Below are positions 1 through 7,526 of a stretch of 26,413 nt of DNA, piece by piece. A program made the translations under genes and the position numbers. Numbering within the stretch: the stretch's first letter is position 1; each line of letters starts with the position of its first letter. Origin of the DNA: an uncultured Porphyromonadaceae bacterium (GTDB taxonomy: Bacteria > Bacteroidota > Bacteroidia > Bacteroidales > UBA11471); the NCBI GenBank assembly GCA_900547555.1, contig URHG01000038.1:1-26413 (forward strand), read 5' to 3'. The notes below the pieces were generated by a model, which ran no database searches, had not been told where the DNA came from, and saw nothing but the letters and a program-made list of their open reading frames with translations.

Positions 1-932
1 TCGTTAACAGCCATTTCAATACCGATGACGATGCAATCTGTTTCAAAACGACCAATGCAACGGGCTGTTGTGAAAATGTCGTTGTTGCCAATTGTGTTAT
101 TGCTGCCAATTGCAACGCCATGAAATGGGGCAGCGAAACCAATGGCGGATTCCGTAATTTTACGATTACCAATTGCACGTTCCGTCGAGCCGAAGAACCT
201 ACGATTTATGACCGTCCGCACCGGACTCTCGGCGGATTGGCCATTGAAACCGTAGACGGAGCATTGCTCGAAAACTTCAACATCAGCGATATTTCCATGT
301 ACGGAGTCATGACTCCTATTTTTATACGTCTTGCCGACCGGGGGCGCAATTATTATGACGGAGGTCCGTCCCAGCCGGCCGGGACTTTGCGTAACATACA
401 TATTGCCAATCTCACGGCTCGAATGCACGGCTTGGTGACCAGTTCGATAACCGGGTTGGAAAAACACCCTGTCGAGAATATAACTTTGACCAATGTGCAT
501 ATTATTTGCGACGGAAACGGTTCTGTGGAGTACGCCCGAAAACGCGATTTGCCCGAACGGGAAAAAGAATATCCCGAGACACTTATTTTTGCCGATGCTC
601 CGGCCTCGGGACTCTTTGTCAAGAATGCCAAAGGTATACGTATGCAGAATGTGATGCTCGAAGTTTATGAGAGTGATCCGCGAGCCTTGCTGTTTATGGA
701 ACGGGTTGATGATGCTTTGCTTGATGGAATCACGTTGGTGAATCCGTCAGACGGTCCGCAGATCATATTGCGCAACAGCCGTGATATAGATATCGAAAAG
801 CTTCGGTATGACGGAAACCGTGTCCCGCGTATCGGGGTAGAGGGTGCGGACAACCAACGCATAGAAACCGATAAGAAATATTTCGTCGATTATTCCGACG
901 GACGAAACTCCAAAAGAAATCGTCATAAATAA
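1..932 (+). CDS. GH28-family glycoside hydrolase (polygalacturonase-like), 3' part only
   Basis: The frame is open from base 3 to the TAA at 930-932, so the gene enters from outside the window. The ATG at 120 is internal, because the codons before it encode recognisable family sequence. Seen: a parallel beta-helix pattern with recurring asparagine-rich turns, the motif NTDDDAICFK (the DD motif of GH28) near codon 7, and GSETNGGFRNF about 30 residues later, matching the GSE..GG segment of GH28. Known: GH28 enzymes cleave alpha-galacturonide bonds in pectin or rhamnogalacturonan with paired aspartates. Odd: the stretch that usually reads GHG just before GSE is CNAMKW here, so the canonical histidine is missing, as I recall for distant Bacteroidota members. 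Inferred: a periplasmic or outer-membrane pectin-degrading enzyme; exact substrate unknown. Nine bases separate it from the next gene. Confidence 0.8.
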   Translation, partial: VNSHFNTDDDAICFKTTNATGCCENVVVANCVIAANCNAMKWGSETNGGFRNFTITNCTFRRAEEPTIYDRPHRTLGGLAIETVDGALLENFNISDISMYGVMTPIFIRLADRGRNYYDGGPSQPAGTLRNIHIANLTARMHGLVTSSITGLEKHPVENITLTNVHIICDGNGSVEYARKRDLPEREKEYPETLIFADAPASGLFVKNAKGIRMQNVMLEVYESDPRALLFMERVDDALLDGITLVNPSDGPQIILRNSRDIDIEKLRYDGNRVPRIGVEGADNQRIETDKKYFVDYSDGRNSKRNRHK

Positions 933-941
933 CTTTACGTC

Positions 942-1697
942 ATGAAACGATTGTTTTTGTTTATAAGTCTATTTGTAGTTTTTTCGGTTACCGCTTTAAA
1001 TTCGCAGAATATATCCCGTCTTACGGCTTTGGGAGAAGAGGCCTATCGGGCGAAAAAATATAAAACGGCTGTCGAGTATTTTTCTCGGGCTGCTGAGGAT
1101 GGCGATGCTCTGGCGCAATGTCGTCTCGGCGAATGTTATTTTTTCAAAAAAGGAGTACGGCGCGATTATAAGCGAGCAGTCTATTGGAGCGAAAAAGCGG
1201 CGCAAAAAGGTATCGCATCGGCACAATATCTTCTTGGAGCTTGTTATTACAAAGGAAAAGGGGTAAAAAAAGACGCACGGGAAGCTGTGGCATGGTTCGA
1301 CAAAGCGGCTCGTCAAGGAGTAGCCGCTGCCCAGCAGGAGCTGGGGAGTTGTTATGCCAACGGTTTCGGCGTTGAAAAGAATGATACAGTGGCCATGCGC
1401 TGGTTTTCCGAAGCTGCCCGTCAAGGGCTTGCCGAAGCGCAATTTGCGCTCGGTGCCTGTTTTTACGAAGGTAAAGGCGTAGAGAAAGATATTGATAAGG
1501 CTTTTTATTGGTATCGCAAGGCTGCTTATCAGGAACTTGCCGAAGCACAATATTTCCTCGGTATGAGTTACTATTCGGGCGAGGGAGTCGAGCAAGATAA
1601 TACCCAAGCCATGAAATGGCTCGAAAAAGCGTTGAATAACGGATTGGACGGCGACAGAGCGGCCGTTGCGCGAGATATGATACGGCGCATCGATTGA
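942..1697 (+). CDS. Secreted Sel1-like repeat protein (251 aa)
   Basis: This 251-residue protein begins with a clear signal peptide (MKRLFLFISLFVVFSVTA, cleavage near residue 20). One TPR-like helical pair (about residues 27-55) is followed by about five Sel1-like repeats of 36 residues, each with the A-Q-x-x-L-G-x-C-Y core and a G-x-G-V-x-x-D turn. Known: Sel1 repeats stack into alpha-solenoids that bind other proteins; they have no catalytic role. Inferred: a periplasmic or surface scaffold. It starts nine bases after the GH28 gene, so the two are probably co-transcribed, and a hairpin follows it. It resembles the Sel1 proteins at 14308 and 14923 in repeat type. The partner is unknown. Confidence 0.88.
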   Translation: MKRLFLFISLFVVFSVTALNSQNISRLTALGEEAYRAKKYKTAVEYFSRAAEDGDALAQCRLGECYFFKKGVRRDYKRAVYWSEKAAQKGIASAQYLLGACYYKGKGVKKDAREAVAWFDKAARQGVAAAQQELGSCYANGFGVEKNDTVAMRWFSEAARQGLAEAQFALGACFYEGKGVEKDIDKAFYWYRKAAYQELAEAQYFLGMSYYSGEGVEQDNTQAMKWLEKALNNGLDGDRAAVARDMIRRID

Positions 1698-1717
1698 GAT
1701 TTTCGCTTTCACGTAAA

Positions 1718-1756
1718 CGGAGTATTCCTTTTATAAAGGGGGTATTCCGTTTTTTA
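1718..1756 (+). terminator. Probable terminator between convergent genes
   Basis: An imperfect inverted repeat, with arms at about 1718-1731 and 1735-1749 that include three G-T pairs and one bulged G, is followed by a T-rich run (1750-1755). It lies 20 bases after the Sel1 gene and just before the 3' end of the convergent TPR gene. The T run is on the plus side, so it fits termination of the plus-strand unit best. Confidence 0.55.
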
Positions 1757-1760
1757 TAAG

Positions 1761-2588
1761 TTATTTTTCGTTGAGCATTAGAGGGATATTTTCTGCCTTG
1801 AATCCCAGTGAAACGGCTTTTTCAAAATCTTTCTGGGCATCGTCTTTTTCGAATCGTGCCAGCTTCAGCTTGCCTCGCATGATATACACCAACGGATCTT
1901 CGGGGGTCAGCTGCAATGCCATATCGATGTCTTCGGCAGCACGATTGTATTGCCGGTTGTAGTAATATGCTTCGGCGCGGTTGAGGTATAGGGAGGCCAT
2001 ATTGGGATTGGAGCGTATGACCTGCGTATAGAGGTCTATGGCTTGAAAATAGAATCCTCTGCATTTCATTAAGGCCGCGAGTCCGATGCGGGCATTGGCA
2101 CTTTTGGCATTGAGAGAGAGGAGTTGTTCGAAATCCCTACGGGCAGAAGCAGTATCGTTCAATTCCAGAAAAATCAGTCCCCGCCGGTAGAGCGATTCTT
2201 CATTTTTCTCATCGATAAAGAGTATGCTGGAATAATCGTCTTTGGCACGTTGCAGACTATCCATTTCGGCCCATAATGCAGCTCGATTATTGAGAAGCGT
2301 GAGCGATTTGGGTGACATGACCAGCGCGTTGTTATAGGATTGAAGCGCTTCGGGAAGTTTCCCCAAGTTACGCTGTATCGTCCCGAGGTTCGAGAGCAGA
2401 AGAACGTTTCCCGGATTGGCCGGTTCGGTACGTAAGGCTTTTAGTAGTGCACTTTCGGCTTTTGCCAAATTTCCGGCTTCGATGTAGATAAAAGAGGAGT
2501 CGATATAGTCGGTGTATGATTGGGCTTTCGAGGATAGGGTTGCTGCAATCAGACAAAAGGCAATCGGTAGGATAATACGTGATTTCAT
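1761..2588 (-). CDS. Secreted tetratricopeptide-repeat protein
   Basis: The start was set at the ATG at 2588 (275 aa), which gives a clean signal peptide, MKSRIILPIAFCLIAATLSSKAQ. A longer reading from a TTG at 2612 would put eight polar residues in front of it. After cleavage near residue 23 the protein is made of about seven tandem TPR units of 34 residues, with the usual W/L-G-Y-A-P pattern, for example the unit starting LLLSNLGTIQRNLGKLPEAL. Known: TPR solenoids mediate protein-protein contacts. Inferred: a periplasmic scaffold or assembly factor; partner unknown. A possible Bacteroidota -7 element lies 30 bases upstream (2618-2625). The gene is convergent with the Sel1 gene and divergent from the C11 peptidase gene. 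Confidence 0.88.
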   Translation of the reverse strand: MKSRIILPIAFCLIAATLSSKAQSYTDYIDSSFIYIEAGNLAKAESALLKALRTEPANPGNVLLLSNLGTIQRNLGKLPEALQSYNNALVMSPKSLTLLNNRAALWAEMDSLQRAKDDYSSILFIDEKNEESLYRRGLIFLELNDTASARRDFEQLLSLNAKSANARIGLAALMKCRGFYFQAIDLYTQVIRSNPNMASLYLNRAEAYYYNRQYNRAAEDIDMALQLTPEDPLVYIMRGKLKLARFEKDDAQKDFEKAVSLGFKAENIPLMLNEK

Positions 2589-2617
2589 GTTGTTTGGACG
2601 ATTATTTTCCAATAGTG

Positions 2618-2625
2618 CAAAGCTA
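2618..2625 (-). promoter_or_regulatory. Candidate -7 element for the TPR gene
   Basis: Read on the minus strand, these bases are TAGCTTTG, a full match to TAnnTTTG. They lie 30 bp upstream of the ATG at 2588. No good TTTG is found 18-21 bp further upstream, so only half of the promoter is supported. Confidence 0.45.
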
Positions 2626-2690
2626 ATGCAAATTCTGTTTTATCATGGAGATAGGGCCTCCCTTTTTACGGAGATTTATGATTTACCTTA

Positions 2691-2721
2691 TTGTTATATC
2701 CTCTTTTTTAGTGTATTTTTG
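2691..2721 (+). promoter_or_regulatory. Bacteroidota-type promoter for the C11 peptidase / MscS unit
   Basis: TTG at 2691-2693, a 20-base spacer and TATTTTTG at 2714-2721 match the Bacteroidota -33/-7 pattern. The ATG of the peptidase gene is 25 bp downstream of the -7 box. This argues against starting the peptidase any further upstream, because such starts would precede the promoter. Confidence 0.65.
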
Positions 2722-2745
2722 TGGCTCAAAAGTCTTTATAAGCAA

Positions 2746-3963
2746 ATGCGTATTTCTATTTCGGCGTTTATTCTATTCTTTTTTTGCGGGTTGATTGTTT
2801 TCTCAGCATGCGACGAGAAACATGAAAACGAGCCTCCTTATCCTGTCGATGGCGATACTTGCGATCGCACGGTATTGGTGTATATGCTGGGAAGCAATAC
2901 ATTGGGAGGTTTTGTCGAGAGTAATATCTCTGCCATGAAAAAGGCTGTCGAGAAGGGAGGACTGCACAACGGGAATTTGTTGCTTTATATCGATCGCTAT
3001 AATGCGGTGCCGACCCTTGAAAAATTATTTCTTCGGGACGGGACGGTAGAGCGGACGGTTGTGAAGTCGTATGAAGATCGGAATTCGGCAACGGTCGAAG
3101 TCATGTCGTCGGTTTGCGATGATGTGAGAACGCTCTATCCGGCATCGAGTTTCGGATTGATTTTGTGGTCGCATGCCAACGGCTGGTATCCGTCTCATAT
3201 AGAAGCCGATTTATCGGCTTATAGCTCGACGCGATCGTTTGGCGATGATGAAGGGAAGTCGATGAATATCGATGAAATCTCTTTGGCAATACCCGATTCC
3301 ATGTTCGATTTTATCTTGTGCGATGCTTGTTATATGGGAGCGGTAGAGGTTGCATACGATTTGCGTGAAGATTGCCGGTATTATGTTGCGTCTCCGGCAG
3401 CTATCATGGGAGGAGGATTTCCTTATGAGGATATGGTAGAACATCTTTTTTCTTGCGATAAACCTATTCCCGAAAATTTGATAGATGTCTGTCGGTCATA
3501 TATGGATTATTATAGATCGTATTATGATCCATACGGAACTGTTTCTCTGATAGATATGCATGAGATGGAGGCTTTGGCGCATTCGGTGAGGTTGGCGCTG
3601 GTAAATTGTGCGGATTCTTTGGAAATTTCTGATGTTCAGCAGTTCTCGCAAGAAAAAGGGACGAGGCTCAGTTATCAGAATCTCTTTTTCGATTTGAACG
3701 ATTATGTCAGTCGGGTTTGTATCGATACATTGGCATATTCCATATTTGCCGATTGTCTCGACCGTACCGTGTTATATGCCGATGCCACCGATCGTTATCT
3801 TTCTAAGGTGTCGGGTGTGTGGAAAAGTTTTCCTATCGAACAATATTGCGGCTTTGCCGCTTATATACCCGGAGCCAGTTCCGATGAGGTGGCCGATTTG
3901 TATTACAAGACCCTTTCGTGGTATAAAACCGTTTATGAAGGCATCGAGGTGCCCGTAAAATAA
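2746..3963 (+). CDS. Clostripain-family (peptidase C11) lipoprotein
   Basis: The start was placed at the ATG at 2746 (405 aa). The reading frame extends further upstream, but that would overlap the divergent TPR gene and its promoter. The N-terminus is a lipoprotein signal with lipobox FSAC, giving lipidated Cys22. The catalytic pair of family C11 is visible: His143 in LILWSHANGW and Cys195 in FILCDACYMGAVE. Known: C11 (clan CD) peptidases such as clostripain cleave after Arg or Lys and are often activated by self-cleavage. Bacteroidota carry many lipoprotein versions. Inferred: an envelope-anchored peptidase acting in the periplasm or on the cell surface. It is followed nine bases later by an MscS channel gene, probably on the same transcript. 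Confidence 0.88.
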   Translation: MRISISAFILFFFCGLIVFSACDEKHENEPPYPVDGDTCDRTVLVYMLGSNTLGGFVESNISAMKKAVEKGGLHNGNLLLYIDRYNAVPTLEKLFLRDGTVERTVVKSYEDRNSATVEVMSSVCDDVRTLYPASSFGLILWSHANGWYPSHIEADLSAYSSTRSFGDDEGKSMNIDEISLAIPDSMFDFILCDACYMGAVEVAYDLREDCRYYVASPAAIMGGGFPYEDMVEHLFSCDKPIPENLIDVCRSYMDYYRSYYDPYGTVSLIDMHEMEALAHSVRLALVNCADSLEISDVQQFSQEKGTRLSYQNLFFDLNDYVSRVCIDTLAYSIFADCLDRTVLYADATDRYLSKVSGVWKSFPIEQYCGFAAYIPGASSDEVADLYYKTLSWYKTVYEGIEVPVK

Positions 3964-3972
3964 TAAACTGAT

Positions 3973-4884
3973 ATGAAACTATTGAATATCGATTTGGCGT
4001 CGAATTTGACTGCAACTCCCGATACGACCCATGTTGATCCCATCAAAGAAGTGGTTGAGAAATATGCCGGTATGACGGCCGATGAAATTATTTCTACGCT
4101 TTTATCACATGCCCTTTCGTTCGGCTTGAAGTTTGTGGGAGCTTTGCTGATCTTTTTTATCGGTCGTTGGTTGATGAATCGGTTCAGTCGTTTTGTCGTG
4201 CATTTGTTGGCTCGACGTCATGTCGAGCCTTCGGTACAATCTTTTTTACGGAGTTTTATCAATATAACGCTCATGTTGATTCTGATTGTATTGATAATCG
4301 GTATTTTCGGTATCAATACGACTTCGTTCGTCGCTTTGTTTGCCTCGGCTGGCGTCGCTATCAGTATGGCGTTGAGCGGTTCGTTGCAAAATTTTGCAGG
4401 TGGACTTATGATTCTTGTTTTCAAACCGTATAAGGTGGGCGATTTTATCGAAGCGCAAGGGCAAAGCGGTACGGTGAAAGAGATACAGATATTCAATACC
4501 GTCCTTATCACGGGTGATAACCGGACGATATTCATACCGAACGGTAATTTGTCGAACAATATCATCATCAATTATTCCCGTGCCGGTTTACGCCGGGTGG
4601 AGTGGACCTTCGGTATCGGATATGGAGATCGTTACGAAACAGCTAAAAAAGTTTTATCGGAGCTTTTGGAGGCCGATCCCCGTATTTTGCGTGAACCGCC
4701 TTATTTCATTGCTCTTCATTCGTTGGGAGACAGTTCGGTCAATGTTCTTGTGCGGGCATGGACTCCGGTAGAGAGTTTCTGGGATGTGTATTATGATCTT
4801 AATCGAAAGGTTTACAAGACATTTGCCGAGAACGATGTCAATATACCTTATCCTCAGATGGACGTACATCTGATAAAAGACTAA
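3973..4884 (+). CDS. Small-conductance mechanosensitive channel, MscS family
   Basis: A 303-residue protein with the compact MscS layout: a 45-residue N-terminal segment, TM1 (about 49-68), TM2 (about 96-115) and the pore helix TM3 (about 118-145) with the glycine/alanine-rich packing pattern FASAGVAISMALSGSLQNF. The beta domain signature follows at about 150-195: KPYKVGDFIE, then VLITGDNRTIFIPNG. Known: MscS heptamers in the inner membrane open under tension and release solutes on hypo-osmotic shock. The length is close to that of E. coli MscS (286 aa), so this is a minimal channel, not an MscK-type. It sits nine bases after the C11 peptidase gene. A small hairpin at 4903-4915 may end the unit. 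Confidence 0.93.
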   Translation: MKLLNIDLASNLTATPDTTHVDPIKEVVEKYAGMTADEIISTLLSHALSFGLKFVGALLIFFIGRWLMNRFSRFVVHLLARRHVEPSVQSFLRSFINITLMLILIVLIIGIFGINTTSFVALFASAGVAISMALSGSLQNFAGGLMILVFKPYKVGDFIEAQGQSGTVKEIQIFNTVLITGDNRTIFIPNGNLSNNIIINYSRAGLRRVEWTFGIGYGDRYETAKKVLSELLEADPRILREPPYFIALHSLGDSSVNVLVRAWTPVESFWDVYYDLNRKVYKTFAENDVNIPYPQMDVHLIKD

Positions 4885-4902
4885 TCTTTTTTGCTTTTTT
4901 AT

Positions 4903-4923
4903 AGGAGACACTCCTCTTTCTTT
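4903..4923 (+). terminator. Weak hairpin after the MscS gene
   Basis: AGGAG-ACA-CTCCT (4903-4915) forms a perfect 5-bp stem followed by CTTTCTTT. It is 18 bases downstream of the MscS stop codon. The stem is short and the T tract is broken by C, so this is only a candidate terminator. Confidence 0.4.
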
Positions 4924-4947
4924 GGGGAGAAATAACTATCTTTACAG

Positions 4948-4964
4948 CTGCAAAAATTTTGCAG
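4948..4964. repeat. 17-bp perfect palindrome in the recJ leader
   Basis: CTGCAAAA-A-TTTTGCAG: two 8-base arms around one central base, 120 bp upstream of recJ and four bases downstream of a possible -7 box (TATCTTTA, 4937-4944). The near-zero loop fits a dimeric protein-binding site better than an RNA hairpin. No T tract follows directly. Function unknown. Confidence 0.5.
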
Positions 4965-4985
4965 TACACGCTTTCTGTTTTTTCA

Positions 4986-5001
4986 AGAGAGATACCTCTC
5001 T
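4986..5001. repeat. Short inverted repeat in the recJ leader
   Basis: AGAGAG-ATAC-CTCTCT is a perfect 6-bp stem with a 4-base loop. It lies between the 17-bp palindrome and the recJ start and would form a stable hairpin in the leader RNA. No poly-T follows, so it is not a terminator. Confidence 0.4.
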
Positions 5002-5036
5002 ACCCGCCCTTTTATGATAGAAAAGGAGATTATCCC

Positions 5037-5072
5037 ATGAACAGGCGTGTTTTCGGCTTCCGAAGAAAATAA
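5037..5072 (+). other. Possible 11-codon leader ORF upstream of recJ
   Basis: An ATG at 5037 is preceded at good spacing by AAAAGGAG, an unusually strong match to the anti-Shine-Dalgarno for a genome where most starts lack one. It encodes MNRRVFGFRRK and stops 11 bases before the recJ ATG. It could be a translated leader coupled to recJ, or the ribosome site may be fortuitous. Codon use cannot be judged at this length. Confidence 0.3.
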
Positions 5073-5083
5073 AACACTATATA

Positions 5084-6811
5084 ATGGTAAGCAAATGGAA
5101 CTACGTACCCCTTACCGAAGAAGAAAAGCATATAGAAAGGAAATTGGCAGAGACCCTGTCGATAAGCCCCGCTATATGTACACTTCTTGTGCAGCGGGGG
5201 GTGAAAACAGAAGAACAAGCTAAGAAATTTTTCCGTCCACAATTATCTGATTTGTACGATCCGTTTTTGCTGAAAGATATGGATAAGGCCGTTGCACGAC
5301 TCAATAAAGCGATGGGTGCCAAAGAGAAAATCCTTGTCTACGGCGATTACGATGTCGACGGCACTACGGCCGTGGCTTTGGTGTACAAATTTTTGAACAA
5401 TTTTTATTCCAATATCGATTATTATATCCCCGATCGTTATGATGAGGGATATGGTATCTCCAAGAAAGGTATCGATTATGCGGCCGATAACGGTTTTACG
5501 TTGGTCGTAGCACTCGATTGCGGGATTAAAGCCGTTGAGAAAGTAGCCTATGCCAAAGAACGGGGGGTTGATTTTATTATCTGCGACCATCACGTTCCCG
5601 ATGATGAGTTGCCTCAGGCAGTAGCCGTGCTCGATGCCAAACGCGATGACGATACATATCCGTACAGTCATTTGTCGGGTTGTGGGGTCGGTTTTAAATT
5701 TATGGAAGGTTTTGCCCGAAGCAACAATATCAGTATCGAGCAATTTCTGTTTCCGTTGCTCGATATGGTTGCCGTGAGCATCGCATCGGATATTGTCCCG
5801 ATTACCGATGAAAATCGTATTTTGGCTTATCACGGGCTGAAACGATTGAATTCCAATCCCAGTCTCGGATTGCAAGGCATCATCAACGTATGCGGTTTGC
5901 GCGGGAAGGAAATAACGATCAGCGATATTGTTTTCAAAATCGGCCCGCGAATCAATGCGTCGGGTCGTATGCAGTCGGGGAAAGAAGCTGTCGACCTGTT
6001 GGTGTCGAAAGATGCTTCGACGGCTATGAAGAAGAGCCATGATATCAATCAGTACAACGAAGACCGTAAAGAACTCGATAAGAAAGTTACCGAGGAGGCT
6101 AGTTGTCTGCTTGAACAGCAGTCCGATTTCGAGAAACGCAAATCGATTGTCATATATAATGCCGAATGGCACAAGGGAATTATCGGGATTGTTGCTTCCC
6201 GTCTCACCGAGTTGTATTATAGGCCGTCGGTTGTACTTACGTTCTCGAATGGATTGGTAACCGGTTCGGCTCGTTCGGTACAAGGTTTCGATGTGTACAA
6301 AGCGGTCGAGTCGTGTCGTGATTTGCTCGAAAATTTCGGTGGACACACTTATGCTGCCGGACTCTCTTTGAGAGAAGAAAACGTCGTATCGTTTATAGAC
6401 CGTTTCGAGACGTATGTTTCCGAGAATATATTATTGGAACAGACCAGCCCACAAATCGATATCGATATGGAGTTGGGATTTGATGAAATAACGTCCGATT
6501 TCTATCATTGGTTGAAACAGTTCAATCCTGTCGGTCCGGGAAATATGAAGCCGGTATTTTCGACGCAGGGAGTTGTCGATGCCGGTTCCCGTTTGGTAGG
6601 ACGTAATCAGGAGCATTTGAAGCTCGAAGTCCGCGACGGCAAGTCTTCTGTAACGATGAGCGGTATCGCTTTCGGCATGCACGAACATTATGCGTATATC
6701 AAAAGCGGAGCGCCCATAGATATATGTTATACGATCGAGGAGAACAACTTCAAAGGCATCACATCGATGCAGTTGCAGGTGAAGGATATACGGCCTTCGG
6801 CGAAGAGATAA
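5084..6811 (+). CDS. recJ: Single-stranded-DNA-specific exonuclease RecJ
   Basis: A full-length RecJ (575 aa, the usual size). The DHH-family motifs are in order: YGDYDVDGTT (residues 86-95, metal-binding aspartates), the DCG at 145-147, ICDHHVP with the DHH triad at 168-170, a GRM motif in RINASGRMQSG, and the DHHA1 glycine signature GGHTYAAG. An OB-fold-like C-terminal part follows. Known: RecJ degrades single-stranded DNA 5' to 3' and acts with RecQ in RecF-pathway recombination, mismatch repair and base excision repair. Its substrate is cytoplasmic DNA. It stands alone here, with no recQ next to it in the window. Its 200-base leader carries a palindrome, a hairpin and a possible 11-codon ORF. 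A strong bidirectional hairpin follows. Confidence 0.96.
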   Translation: MVSKWNYVPLTEEEKHIERKLAETLSISPAICTLLVQRGVKTEEQAKKFFRPQLSDLYDPFLLKDMDKAVARLNKAMGAKEKILVYGDYDVDGTTAVALVYKFLNNFYSNIDYYIPDRYDEGYGISKKGIDYAADNGFTLVVALDCGIKAVEKVAYAKERGVDFIICDHHVPDDELPQAVAVLDAKRDDDTYPYSHLSGCGVGFKFMEGFARSNNISIEQFLFPLLDMVAVSIASDIVPITDENRILAYHGLKRLNSNPSLGLQGIINVCGLRGKEITISDIVFKIGPRINASGRMQSGKEAVDLLVSKDASTAMKKSHDINQYNEDRKELDKKVTEEASCLLEQQSDFEKRKSIVIYNAEWHKGIIGIVASRLTELYYRPSVVLTFSNGLVTGSARSVQGFDVYKAVESCRDLLENFGGHTYAAGLSLREENVVSFIDRFETYVSENILLEQTSPQIDIDMELGFDEITSDFYHWLKQFNPVGPGNMKPVFSTQGVVDAGSRLVGRNQEHLKLEVRDGKSSVTMSGIAFGMHEHYAYIKSGAPIDICYTIEENNFKGITSMQLQVKDIRPSAKR

Positions 6812-6829
6812 TCTTGTGTTTATATACAG

Positions 6830-6865
6830 AACGGGACGGAAAATTTTTCCGTCCCGTTTTCTTTT
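6830..6865. terminator. Bidirectional terminator between recJ and the barrel-protein gene
   Basis: ACGGGACGGAAAA at 6831-6843 pairs with TTTTCCGTCCCGT, ending at 6857, and is followed by T-rich sequence (6857-6865). It sits between two convergent genes, 19 bases after recJ and 18 bases before the 3' end of the minus-strand gene, so it can serve both. Confidence 0.85.
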
Positions 6866-6882
6866 ATCTTTACTGTCGATTG

Positions 6883-7518
6883 TCAGAATGCCAATCCGAC
6901 TCTGAATCCGAGGTTGTGTAACCCGTTGATTTTGTAGGTGAACAGTTTGTTTTGATTCGATGCATAATCATAGTAGAATGCAAGGTGGAAGCCGAAAAGG
7001 TTGGGGCCCATAGGATAAATGTTTGCTCCGATTTCGGGAGAAACGAAAAATCCCCATTTGTCGCGACTGCTGCTGTAAATATTGTAATAAGAGGTTATTT
7101 TGCAATATTGCGTACCCAGTTTTACACCGATATAGGGTGAGAATTTTTTTGCCGGCATGAAACGGTAACGGAACGCTGCACCGAAAGGCAATTGGTAAAG
7201 AGCGTGTTGCTGGTCGCTGGTTAGCTGTGAAGACGGCGAGAGGTTGAGTGTTTGGGTGGGGATATACTCGTTGTTGGTATGGAATGCGAAGAATAACCCG
7301 GCTCCGATATGTGGCGTAAAGTAATATCCGCCTTCGAAGTTCATACCCCATCCGCTCGCTTTGTCGGAAAATCCGTTGTTAAGCGGTATGTTGAATTGCC
7401 AGTCGATATTGGCGTATCCGTTTTTTACCTGTTCTTGCGCTGTCCCGATAGAGGGCAGGAGTAACGATAGTGCGCATATAAAGACGATGCGCAATCGGTT
7501 GTTGCAGATTGTTTTCAT
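6883..7518 (-). CDS. Outer-membrane beta-barrel protein, function unknown
   Basis: A 211-residue protein with a signal peptide (MKTICNNRLRIVFICALSLLLPSIGTAQ, cleavage near residue 28). The mature part alternates polar and aromatic residues in strands such as WGMNFEGGYYFTPHIGAGLF and FGAAFRYRFMPAKKFSPYIG, and ends NLGFRVGLAF with a C-terminal phenylalanine. This is the pattern of small eight-stranded barrels (OmpX/OmpA-like, beta-barrel family PF13505). Inferred: outer-membrane protein; no specific pore, adhesion or enzymatic role can be read. It begins eight bases after the DUF4136 lipoprotein gene and is almost certainly co-transcribed with it, so the two may act together at the outer membrane. 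Confidence 0.82.
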   Translation of the reverse strand: MKTICNNRLRIVFICALSLLLPSIGTAQEQVKNGYANIDWQFNIPLNNGFSDKASGWGMNFEGGYYFTPHIGAGLFFAFHTNNEYIPTQTLNLSPSSQLTSDQQHALYQLPFGAAFRYRFMPAKKFSPYIGVKLGTQYCKITSYYNIYSSSRDKWGFFVSPEIGANIYPMGPNLFGFHLAFYYDYASNQNKLFTYKINGLHNLGFRVGLAF

Positions 7519-7526
7519 TGTTATAA

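Noticed and set aside
996..1712. A 238-codon minus-strand open frame over the Sel1 gene
   Set aside because: The periodic pattern of its residues simply mirrors the Sel1 repeats read backwards.
2512..2745. Upstream extension of the C11 peptidase frame
   Set aside because: It overlaps the divergent TPR gene and would place the start before the consensus promoter. It also buries the lipoprotein signal.
5243..6346. A 367-codon open frame on the minus strand inside recJ
   Set aside because: It is antisense to a gene with all RecJ motifs and has no recognisable domain. Biased codon use of the sense gene explains the open antisense frame.
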